Positions 1 through 5,287 of a DNA stretch of 5,306 nt are shown here, in pieces; position 1 is the stretch's first letter, and each line of letters starts with the position of its first letter. The position numbers were made by a program, and so were the translations under genes. Location: contig JAEWSV010000574.1 in the NCBI GenBank assembly GCA_023398155.1, positions 1 through 5,306 of the forward strand. The letters are read 5' to 3'. Below the pieces are notes generated by a model, which was given only the letters and a program-made list of their open reading frames with translations, did no database searches and was not told the origin of the DNA. This stretch comes from Spirochaetota bacterium (GTDB lineage Bacteria > Spirochaetota > Spirochaetia > Treponematales > Breznakiellaceae).

Positions 1-109
1 ATCACCTACGTTCCCCTTTTGACGACCATGTTCCTGCGCCCATGAGTGAATGCCGCCCAACCGCGTACTGCCCGTGAGCGCTCCCTTCCCTGAGCGGGCC
101 GCGGCGGGG

Positions 110-115
110 TATAAG
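110..115 (+). promoter_or_regulatory. Putative -10 element of rnhA
   Basis: TATAAG matches five of six bases of the sigma70 -10 consensus. Six bases (116-121) separate it from the rnhA ATG at 122, so the predicted transcription start falls on or next to the start codon. The -35 region is poor: the best fit is TTCCCT at 86-91, with an 18-bp spacer. No Shine-Dalgarno sequence precedes the ATG, which fits a leaderless or nearly leaderless message, but a single hexamer is weak evidence. Confidence 0.3.
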
Positions 116-121
116 CGTGGC

Positions 122-598
122 ATGAAAATCGATCATGTCCTGGTATTCACCGACGGCGGCTGCTCGGGCAACCCCGGTCCGGGCGGTTGGGCCTATGTCC
201 TCGTGGATGGGAGCGGGAGCGCGCAAGGCCCTATCCTGGCCGAGCTCTGGGGGGCGGAGGCCGCGACGACGAACAACCGCATGGAGTTATCGGCCGCGGT
301 CGCCGCATTGGAAAAGGTCGCGAGCGATCCTGCCCTGTCCTCTTCGCGGATTACGGTCTATACGGATTCCCAGTACGTACAAAAGGGAATCAGCGCTTGG
401 GTCGCCTCGTGGAAGCGCAACGGCTGGCGGACTTCTTCCAAAGAGCCGGTGAAGAATCGTGATCTTTGGGAAAAACTGGACGCGCTCGCCTCAGCCAGGC
501 CTATCGACTGGCGGTGGGTCAAGGGCCACGCGGGACATGAATACAATGAACGATGCGACCGGATGACCCAAGAAGCGATCGCTTCTTTACGGACATGA
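122..598 (+). CDS. rnhA: Ribonuclease HI
   Basis: The 158-residue product cuts the RNA strand of RNA:DNA hybrids in the cytoplasm, removing primers and R-loops. The length is normal for bacterial RNase HI. The fold starts at once with the TDGGCSGNPGPGGWA strand. The four metal-binding acids are present: D11, E55 (in TTNNRMELSA), D82 (in YTDSQYV) and D146 (in NERCD). H136 in VKGHAGH matches the catalytic-loop His124 of the E. coli enzyme. The basic, Trp-rich segment around residues 92-116 (W93, W97, K98, R99, W102, K107, K111) corresponds to the hybrid-binding handle. The frame stays open upstream to an ATG at 50, but those 24 extra residues are Pro/Ala-rich, unlike the family, and have no good ribosome binding site, so 122 is preferred. 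It converges on the PC4-like gene with 18 bp between stops, and I see no intrinsic terminator there. Confidence 0.96.
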   Translation: MKIDHVLVFTDGGCSGNPGPGGWAYVLVDGSGSAQGPILAELWGAEAATTNNRMELSAAVAALEKVASDPALSSSRITVYTDSQYVQKGISAWVASWKRNGWRTSSKEPVKNRDLWEKLDALASARPIDWRWVKGHAGHEYNERCDRMTQEAIASLRT

Positions 599-616
599 GG
601 CCAGGCTGCGGCGCGT

Positions 617-850
617 TCAGGCTTCCGGCTCGGACAGCGCGGCCACCAAGAGCTCCTTGAGCCTGATCGTCTCCTCGCGGGTGAGCGTCAGGCCCTTTCC
701 CATCTTTTCATGATCCGGCGACCAATCCCGGATATCGAATTTCGGCGCCCTCCCGTTCCACGCGACGAGATTCAGTTCTTTCCTCCAGCCGCCTTTCTCT
801 TCCGAAACGACGCCGAGGCTCTTCGTTATTTCGAAGGTGATATCTGCCAT
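617..850 (-). CDS. PC4/YdbC-family single-stranded nucleic-acid-binding protein
   Basis: The 77-residue product resembles bacterial YdbC and the C-terminal domain of eukaryotic coactivator PC4 (p15), which form homodimers that bind single-stranded DNA. The whole protein is that domain. It opens with the strand MADITFEITKSLGVVSE, then GGWRKELNLVAWNGRAPKFDIRDW, the family's strongest signature. HEKMGKGLTLT and a closing helix (residues about 56-72) follow, and the helix is the usual dimer interface. The start at 850 is preferred over the in-frame ATG at 898 because GGGGGGAG lies just upstream (plus-strand 856-863), homologues begin at this strand, and a good promoter occupies 870-898, inside the longer frame. 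It is divergent from the lipoprotein operon and convergent with rnhA. A role in transcription, repair or replication is inferred from the family; nothing here decides between them. Confidence 0.93.
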   Translation of the reverse strand: MADITFEITKSLGVVSEEKGGWRKELNLVAWNGRAPKFDIRDWSPDHEKMGKGLTLTREETIRLKELLVAALSEPEA

Positions 851-869
851 ACGGTCTCCCCCCAAGGTG

Positions 870-898
870 ATTCTACGACGCGGAACGGAAGGCGGCAA
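870..898 (-). promoter_or_regulatory. Sigma70-like promoter of the PC4/YdbC gene
   Basis: On the minus strand, TTGCCG (plus coordinates 893-898, 4/6 to consensus) and TAGAAT (870-875, 5/6) are separated by exactly 17 bp. The predicted start near 863 gives a leader of about 13 nt that opens with the GGGGGGAG ribosome binding site. This is the best-formed promoter in the window, and it supports translation from 850. Confidence 0.6.
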
Positions 899-977
899 GC
901 AAGATCGAATCGCCGAAAGGCAGGGGAAGAGGCCTGATTAGATTTGATGGATATTTTTGAGAATACAAACATAAACC

Positions 978-1006
978 TTGTCCCGAGTGGAAAAGGGGGG
1001 TACACT
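978..1006 (+). promoter_or_regulatory. Sigma70-like promoter of the lipoprotein-LysM operon
   Basis: TTGTCC (978-983) and TACACT (1001-1006) each match four of six consensus bases, with an exact 17-bp spacer that ends in a run of six G. Initiation near 1013 would give a leader of about 56 nt. A weaker alternative uses TTGATG at 944-949 with the AT-rich stretch around 967-975. Together with the leftward promoter at 870-898, this makes 851-1068 a divergent control region. Confidence 0.45.
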
Positions 1007-1015
1007 TTGGAATGA

Positions 1016-1036
1016 GGCCCGGCGCTCCTGCCGGCC
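1016..1036 (+). promoter_or_regulatory. GC-rich hairpin in the predicted 5' leader of the lipoprotein operon
   Basis: GGCC-C-GGC (1016-1023) can pair with GCCGGCC (1030-1036), giving a seven-pair, all-GC stem with one bulged C and a six-base loop. It would lie at the very 5' end of the transcript predicted from 978-1006, 21 bases before the AGGAG ribosome binding site. It could stabilise the message, or be chance in GC-rich DNA. No U-tract follows, so it is not an intrinsic terminator. Confidence 0.3.
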
Positions 1037-1068
1037 GATTAGGTAAATCTTCCTTACAGGAGCTACAC

Positions 1069-2226
1069 ATGAAAGTTAGTTTGGCGACGACTGCGGTCTT
1101 TGCGGCGTCGATCCTCCTGTTTGCCGCTTCCTGCGCAGGGGCTCCGAAGGCTCCCCCCCCAGCGGCTCCTCCTCCTACGCTGGAACCCGCACCAGCTCCG
1201 GCTCCGGAAGCGCCTCCTCCCGCGGCGGTCGAGCCCGCGCCTCCCATCGTTGAAAAGCCCGATGCGAACGCCGTCGACGCGTTAGCGGCCGCCAAGGCCC
1301 GCGCCGAGAAATCCCGTAAACAGGCTTTCGACGTAGAAGCTCCCGCGTATTTCCCCGACGATTGGAAGACCTCCGAAGCCGCCTACCGCTCTGCCCGCGA
1401 GAAGCAGCCTGAAGAAACCGCCGAAGCCTACCGAGACGCGACCGCGTCGTACGCTGCCGTCGCCGACGGGTACGACGCCCTCGCCGGGCGCGCTCTGCCG
1501 CTGTACGCGGAGGCTCGACGATCGGAAGTCGTCGCGGCCCGCGCCGCCGCGATCGCCGCCGGTATAGAAGAGGCCTCTCCCGAGCGGCTCGCGGTCGCCG
1601 ATACTGTCGCTCGAAAGGCCCAAGCCTCGTTCGACGCGGCCGACTATTACCCGGCCGCCGCCGCGGCAATGGAAGCGCGAGACAGGTATCTGGCGCTGGC
1701 TCCCGGAGCCAAAGCCTACGTGGTCAAGTCCGAAATCGACCGACGCGATTTCGCCGGCTCCGATCCCGGTAACTATTCGATCGCCGGTCGGAAGCTCGGC
1801 GAAGCGCTTTCCGCGTACGACGCGGGCAATCAAGCCGCTTCGCGCGACGCCGGGGAAGAAGCCCTGCTGCGCTACAATCTCGCCCTCAAGAAGGGACGCG
1901 AACTCTACGCGTCCGGAAAGGGGGCTGGAGCCTCCGCCGAACGGAAGGCCGCCCTAGCCCTCAAGGCCAACGTCGCGGTGAAGGCGGGGTTCGACCAAGC
2001 CTCGGCGGCGTTCGCTGAGGCCGACGCCGCCTTCCAAGCGGAACAGTACGAAGACGCGGCGGATCTCTATGCCGAGTCCGCGGGACTCTTCGCGGTGGTG
2101 CGCACGACCGCGGCCGATAAACGGAGCGCCGCGGAAGCGGCGATCGCGGAGGCGGCGCGTCGCGTTTCGGAAAGCGAGCGCAACGCCCTGGCGGCCGATG
2201 CCGTGCTCGAAGGAGGCAACCGATGA
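1069..2226 (+). CDS. Ala/Pro-rich lipoprotein with four degenerate helical repeats
   Basis: This 385-residue predicted envelope lipoprotein has no function I can name. The start is set by AGGAG (1058-1062) six bases before ATG. Residues 1-21 form a short, weakly basic signal peptide with a hydrophobic core, ending in F-A-A-S before Cys22. That lipobox is relaxed, with Ala rather than Leu at -3, as spirochaetes allow. Residues 23-62 are a Pro/Ala-rich tether. The rest is Ala-rich, highly charged and helical, and divides into four degenerate units of about 60 residues (roughly 76-135, 149-212, 214-276 and 291-348). Each carries a Trp, Phe, Tyr or Leu, then an AxxxY or AxxxF helix and a second Ala/Tyr helix, somewhat like TPRs. 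A charged helix closes the protein (350-380). The stop overlaps the next start as ATGA, so translation is probably coupled. A periplasmic scaffold or spacer is the likeliest role, by inference. Confidence 0.85.
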   Translation: MKVSLATTAVFAASILLFAASCAGAPKAPPPAAPPPTLEPAPAPAPEAPPPAAVEPAPPIVEKPDANAVDALAAAKARAEKSRKQAFDVEAPAYFPDDWKTSEAAYRSAREKQPEETAEAYRDATASYAAVADGYDALAGRALPLYAEARRSEVVAARAAAIAAGIEEASPERLAVADTVARKAQASFDAADYYPAAAAAMEARDRYLALAPGAKAYVVKSEIDRRDFAGSDPGNYSIAGRKLGEALSAYDAGNQAASRDAGEEALLRYNLALKKGRELYASGKGAGASAERKAALALKANVAVKAGFDQASAAFAEADAAFQAEQYEDAADLYAESAGLFAVVRTTAADKRSAAEAAIAEAARRVSESERNALAADAVLEGGNR

Positions 2227-3176
2227 TCCGCACCATTCGGACCGCTGCGCTCGGCGCGCTCCTCCTGACTGCCTCGATGTTCTCCGCCTTCGCGAATCCG
2301 GTAGCCTTGCCTGAGCCGGTCATGGAAGGGGTCCTGGCCGATGAGACTGATTCTTCCCTGGCGAGGCTGGACGCGCAGTCCAGCGACCCGCTCGGTAATG
2401 CCGCGCTCGCCGCTCTGTGGATGCTCGACCCCGGCTCCCCGTTCGAGTCTCTGACCTTTGAGGCAATCGTCGCCCTGGCTCAGGCCGCGGGGCCCGCCTC
2501 CGATGCAGCGCCTGCCGTCATGACCGAGGCCGAACTGACCGGCCTCCGCAATAACCAATACTTCAAGGAGAGCCTCCGGTTAAAAGCGCTGGCCCTGGAA
2601 GCCTTCGAGTACGGGGATTACGACGCTTCGACCAACTACGCCGCCGAAGCAGCCCGGGCCGCTCTCCGGTCCGACGAGTACGTGGCGATGATGCTCAAGC
2701 GCAAGGCTGCCGGAGACGGCATCGCTTCCGCCCGGGAGCGACTCGATTGGGCGGCATCCATCGATGCGGAACGGCGTTATGCCCAGGCCTTCTCCGACGC
2801 TTCTTCGGCCTACCAGGACGCGGTTAACTCGTATTCGATGGAAGCATACGACCAGTCGATCGAGGCCTCCAAACGAGTGTTGGCCCTGCTCGCCGACGTG
2901 AGCGAGTTCGCCGTATTGCCGGCGCGGTACACGGTCAGGACCTGGAAGGAATTCAGGGATTGCTTCTGGAACATCGCCGCCTATCCGTTCGTCTACGGCG
3001 ACGCCACCCAATGGCGGAGGCTCTATGAGGCGAACAAATCGAAGCTCCGGCGGCCGGACAATCCCGATTTGCTCCACCCGGGCACGGTGCTGGATATCCC
3101 GAGCATCAGGGGTGAAGTCCGTGAAGGTATGTGGGTGAAGGATCGCGCTTACGCGCCCCTTCCCAAGCGCAAGTAA
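2223..3176 (+). CDS. Exported LysM-domain protein with TPR-like helical repeats
   Basis: This 317-residue protein is probably periplasmic and peptidoglycan-associated. Residues 1-24 are a signal peptide with signal peptidase I-type cleavage after SAFA; no lipobox Cys is present. A variable region follows to about 108. Residues 111-150 (YFKESLRLKALALEAFEYGDYD) and about 168-226 are helical repeats, and the second has the same Ala/Tyr pattern as the preceding lipoprotein. Residues 236-293 are a LysM-like domain: YTVR, then RDCFWNIA, LYEANK, NPDLLHPG and VLDIP. It is about 58 residues rather than the usual 44-50, and the early Gly-Asp turn is replaced by TWKEFRD. LysM domains bind GlcNAc-containing glycans, so cell-wall anchoring is expected. 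AAGGAGG (2210-2216) sits six bases before the ATG, inside the upstream gene, and starts and stops overlap by 4 bp. The last nine codons overlap the opposing Nudix gene. Confidence 0.87.
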   Translation: MIRTIRTAALGALLLTASMFSAFANPVALPEPVMEGVLADETDSSLARLDAQSSDPLGNAALAALWMLDPGSPFESLTFEAIVALAQAAGPASDAAPAVMTEAELTGLRNNQYFKESLRLKALALEAFEYGDYDASTNYAAEAARAALRSDEYVAMMLKRKAAGDGIASARERLDWAASIDAERRYAQAFSDASSAYQDAVNSYSMEAYDQSIEASKRVLALLADVSEFAVLPARYTVRTWKEFRDCFWNIAAYPFVYGDATQWRRLYEANKSKLRRPDNPDLLHPGTVLDIPSIRGEVREGMWVKDRAYAPLPKRK

Positions 3177-3188
3177 AGCGTAAGCGCG
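3144..3188. repeat. Perfect 11-bp inverted repeat bracketing the convergent gene overlap
   Basis: CGCGCTTACGC (3144-3154) is the exact reverse complement of GCGTAAGCGCG (3178-3188), with 23 bases between. The left arm lies in the last codons of the LysM gene and contains the Nudix stop codon. The right arm lies just past the LysM stop (3174-3176), inside the Nudix coding sequence. Each transcript could form the hairpin at its 3' end. No U-run follows on either strand, so it is not a classical intrinsic terminator. Bidirectional termination or 3'-end protection is an inference. Confidence 0.6.
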
Positions 3189-3706
3189 GAGGCCATGAGG
3201 GCGTGCACGTACGGCGGCCGCCCCATCCCCGCGATCACGTCGCTGACTTTGATGAGCTCGGTGTCGACGTATTCGTCGGCATCGAGCTTTTGTTTTCCCG
3301 CGCGGTGAAGCCCCTCCGCCAAGAAGATATGGACCGCGTTGGACATGATGGCCGGGTTGGGATTGAACGAGCCGAGGCGGCGGATGCCCGCAGCCTGCCA
3401 GCCGGTCTCCTCTTTGAGCTCGCGGCCGGCCGCCGCCGCCCCATCTTCTCCGGCTTCGATCACGCCGCCGGGAAATTCTAAGCTGAGGGAGTCCGAGCCG
3501 TGTCGCCATTGACGGACCATCAAGAAATGGTCGCCGTCTTCATTCCGGATCACCGGCAGCACGATCGCCCAGTCAGGGGCGTCCATGACCGTGAACGTGC
3601 GATCGACGCCGTCGGGGCCCCGGCTGCGCGTGTCCCGGACGGAAAATACCCTGCAGCGATAGACTTCCTTTCGTTCGATCTCACTCCATTCCAGGTGTTC
3701 ATGCAT
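3149..3706 (-). CDS. Nudix hydrolase, probably ADP-ribose/ADP-sugar pyrophosphatase-like
   Basis: The 185-residue cytosolic enzyme should hydrolyse a nucleoside diphosphate linked to another moiety, using divalent metal. The Nudix box is perfect at residues 81-103: G81-x5-E87-x7-R95-E96-L-K-E99-E100-x-G102-W. The acids of its REXXEE core bind metal. The N-terminal ERKEVYRCRVFSVR strand and the VRQWRHG strand before the box are typical of the ADP-ribose pyrophosphatase (NudF-like) branch. So is a proline 16 residues after the box glycine (P118, in NPNPAIMSN). Substrate cannot be fixed from sequence, so ADP-ribose is a family-based guess. ATG at 3706 is the only ATG giving a full domain, but no clear Shine-Dalgarno sequence precedes it. 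The 3' end overlaps the opposing LysM gene by 28 bp. It diverges from the sensor kinase across 68 bp. Confidence 0.94.
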   Translation of the reverse strand: MHEHLEWSEIERKEVYRCRVFSVRDTRSRGPDGVDRTFTVMDAPDWAIVLPVIRNEDGDHFLMVRQWRHGSDSLSLEFPGGVIEAGEDGAAAAGRELKEETGWQAAGIRRLGSFNPNPAIMSNAVHIFLAEGLHRAGKQKLDADEYVDTELIKVSDVIAGMGRPPYVHALMASALTLYLRLGRGA

Positions 3707-3719
3707 ATCGTCTACGATA
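3706..3719. promoter_or_regulatory. Short palindrome at the Nudix start, possible operator
   Basis: TATCGT-CT-ACGATA is a perfect inverted repeat with 6-bp arms and a 2-bp spacer. It touches the Nudix start codon and lies in the divergent spacer shared with the kinase gene. Position and symmetry would suit a dimeric regulator acting on one or both genes. Arms this short also arise by chance and no second copy was seen in the window, so this is tentative. Confidence 0.25.
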
Positions 3720-3740
3720 GCTTTTTGACGTATGCGCGTA

Positions 3741-3746
3741 TATACT
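3741..3746 (+). promoter_or_regulatory. Putative -10 element of the sensor kinase gene
   Basis: TATACT matches five of six consensus bases and sits in the only AT-rich part of the 68-bp divergent spacer. Initiation near 3753 would leave a leader of about 22 nt containing GAGGAG at 3759-3764. No good -35 lies 16-18 bp upstream; the attractive TTGACG at 3725-3730 is only 10 bp away. The overlapping GTATATAC (3738-3745) is palindromic, so it could also serve leftward transcription of the Nudix gene. Confidence 0.35.
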
Positions 3747-3774
3747 CAAAAGACCGACGAGGAGTGATGGCGCA

Positions 3775-5283
3775 GTGACGATATTGTTCGCCACGACGGT
3801 AGAAGAGGAACGGCTCCGATTCCTTGATCTCGTGGCCCTCAAGGGGTTGGATTATACCGTTCGCGTACCGGCTTCGTTGCAGGATGCGGATCGCATCCTC
3901 GCCGAGGAAAAGGTAGAACTCATCGTCACCGACCTCTCTTTCGCGAACGGCGCCTTCGCCGATTGGCTCATGCTCTGGCCGCGTCCGTTCATAATCCTCG
4001 CATACTACGGGGAAGAGACGCGGCTGGACGGCCTGATCCGCGACGAAGCCTGTTCCTTCGTTATGCGCGATAGTTCCTATCGCCACCTCGGCTCCTTGCC
4101 GACCATGATCCGTAAGGTTCTCAACATCAGCGAGAGCCGCGATCGACAGAACGCGCATTTCCAGATCAGCGAGCGCCGCTACATGGAACTCGTGAGCGTG
4201 CTTCCCGATATCGTTTACATCCTGGACGGCCAGGGGCGTTTCTCTTATATGAACGATTCCGTTTCCTGCCTCGGCTATACGGCGGCGGAACTCATCGGCA
4301 AGCATTTTTCGGTCATCATCGATGCCGAGGACGTGACGAAGGTGAGCCGGAACATCGTCTTGCCTGAATTGCGGGGCCGCGAGACGGGAGACGCCGGCGC
4401 ACCGAAACTATTCGATGAACGGAGGTCCGGGCATCGCATGACCCGCGACCTCATCGTTCGCCTCCGCACCAGGCCGCAGCCGGTCGCTACCGAAGCTACC
4501 GGCAACGTGAGCGCTTTCGGCGAAACCTTCGGCGAGATTTCGTGCGTCGGCTACATGCTGCCTGAGTACGAAGGGAGCGGCATCGGGACCGTCGGCATCA
4601 TCCGGGACGTGACGCTGCGCAAGCGCGAGGAGATCAGGCTTAAGGAAGATCTGCGGGTAAAGGACGTCCTGCTCAAGGAAATCCACCATCGCGTCAAGAA
4701 TAACCTCCAGGTCATTTCCAGTCTCATCAGCCTCCAAGGCGCCGTTTTGGCCGACGAAGAGTCCCAGCTCGTATTCCAGGATTGCCAGACGCAAATTCAG
4801 TCCATAGCCATGGTGCATGAGCAGTTGTATCGCTCGGATAACCTCCAGGCCATCGATATGGCTTCCTTCCTCACCTCGCTCGTCGCGTATCTTCTTCGCG
4901 TCTTCAGCGTCGCCGAGGGGCGCGTCGTTTCCGAAGTGGAATGCGGATCCCTATCCCTCGGGATCGATCAGGCTACGCCCGTGGCTCTCATCGTGAACGA
5001 ACTCGTGTCCAATTCGATCAAGCATGGGCTCGGCCGCGACGGCGGAACGATCTCCGTAACCTTCGATCGGCTGGATGACAATCGGCTCCGTTTGACGGTC
5101 CGCGATTCCGGAAACGGGCTCCCCGATGATGTCGATATCGAAGGTTCCAAGACCCTCGGAATACAGCTCATCCGTGCCCTCGCTTCGCAACTCGGAGGCG
5201 AGGCTTCTTGGGAAAACGAGCAGGGAACGCTGTTTACCCTCGTCTTCCCTTACCTGCCTCCGCCTTCCATCGGCCTGTTTTGA
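3775..5283 (+). CDS. Soluble PAS-HisKA_2 sensor histidine kinase with N-terminal pseudo-receiver
   Basis: This 502-residue kinase has no membrane segment, so it should sense a cytoplasmic cue and phosphorylate a response regulator. Residues 1-120 resemble a receiver domain: a candidate phospho-Asp D53 sits in VELIVTD, but the early acidic pair is ATT, the switch Ser/Thr is A76 and the Lys is R98. Residues about 132-285 form a PAS domain (LPDIVYILDGQGRFSYMN to GTVGIIRDVT), lengthened by an insertion around 230-265. Residues 295-375 are HisKA_2; the phosphoacceptor is probably H305 in EIHHRVKNNLQ. Residues about 395-493 are the ATPase: N box with N408, E409 and N413, G1 box DSGNGLP from D444, and G2 box TLGIQLI. 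The start is GTG, ten bases after GAGGAG (3759-3764); no ATG lies upstream in frame before a stop. HisKA_2 kinases often pair with receiver proteins encoded nearby, and the partner may lie just past the window. Confidence 0.94.
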   Translation: MTILFATTVEEERLRFLDLVALKGLDYTVRVPASLQDADRILAEEKVELIVTDLSFANGAFADWLMLWPRPFIILAYYGEETRLDGLIRDEACSFVMRDSSYRHLGSLPTMIRKVLNISESRDRQNAHFQISERRYMELVSVLPDIVYILDGQGRFSYMNDSVSCLGYTAAELIGKHFSVIIDAEDVTKVSRNIVLPELRGRETGDAGAPKLFDERRSGHRMTRDLIVRLRTRPQPVATEATGNVSAFGETFGEISCVGYMLPEYEGSGIGTVGIIRDVTLRKREEIRLKEDLRVKDVLLKEIHHRVKNNLQVISSLISLQGAVLADEESQLVFQDCQTQIQSIAMVHEQLYRSDNLQAIDMASFLTSLVAYLLRVFSVAEGRVVSEVECGSLSLGIDQATPVALIVNELVSNSIKHGLGRDGGTISVTFDRLDDNRLRLTVRDSGNGLPDDVDIEGSKTLGIQLIRALASQLGGEASWENEQGTLFTLVFPYLPPPSIGLF

Positions 5284-5287
5284 CAAA

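Noticed and set aside
76..96. GAGCGCTC palindrome and nearby GAGCG upstream of rnhA
   Set aside because: Short GC-rich symmetry without a U-tract or conserved context. Not enough to call a terminator or an operator.
50..121. In-frame N-terminal extension of RNase HI from the ATG at 50
   Set aside because: The 24 extra residues are Pro/Ala-rich, absent from the family and without a ribosome binding site. The RNase H fold begins within a few residues of the ATG at 122.
599..616. Terminator between the convergent rnhA and PC4-like genes
   Set aside because: No hairpin with a T-run on either strand was found in or around this 18-bp gap.
851..898. Longer PC4-like protein starting at 898 on the minus strand
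   Set aside because: The extension would contain the gene's best promoter (870-898), while the ATG at 850 has a strong purine-rich site and matches the family's start.
1012..1068. Longer start for the lipoprotein at the ATG at 1012
   Set aside because: It would put 19 non-hydrophobic residues before the signal peptide, has no clear ribosome binding site, and would begin at the predicted transcription start. The ATG at 1069 has AGGAG at six bases.
1145..1250. Repetitive Pro/Ala codon tract as a DNA repeat array or CRISPR
   Set aside because: The repetition is irregular and in frame, and encodes the lipoprotein's Pro/Ala tether. There are no constant repeats or spacers.
1175..1833. Long antisense open frames opposite the lipoprotein
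   Set aside because: The translations are Arg/Gly-rich low-complexity products of GC-rich, Ala/Pro-coding DNA, with no recognisable domain or ribosome binding site. They are shadows.
2580..3509. 309-residue antisense frame across the LysM and Nudix genes
   Set aside because: It is Arg/Gly/Pro-rich with no recognisable domain, and overlaps two genes that have clear family motifs in other frames.
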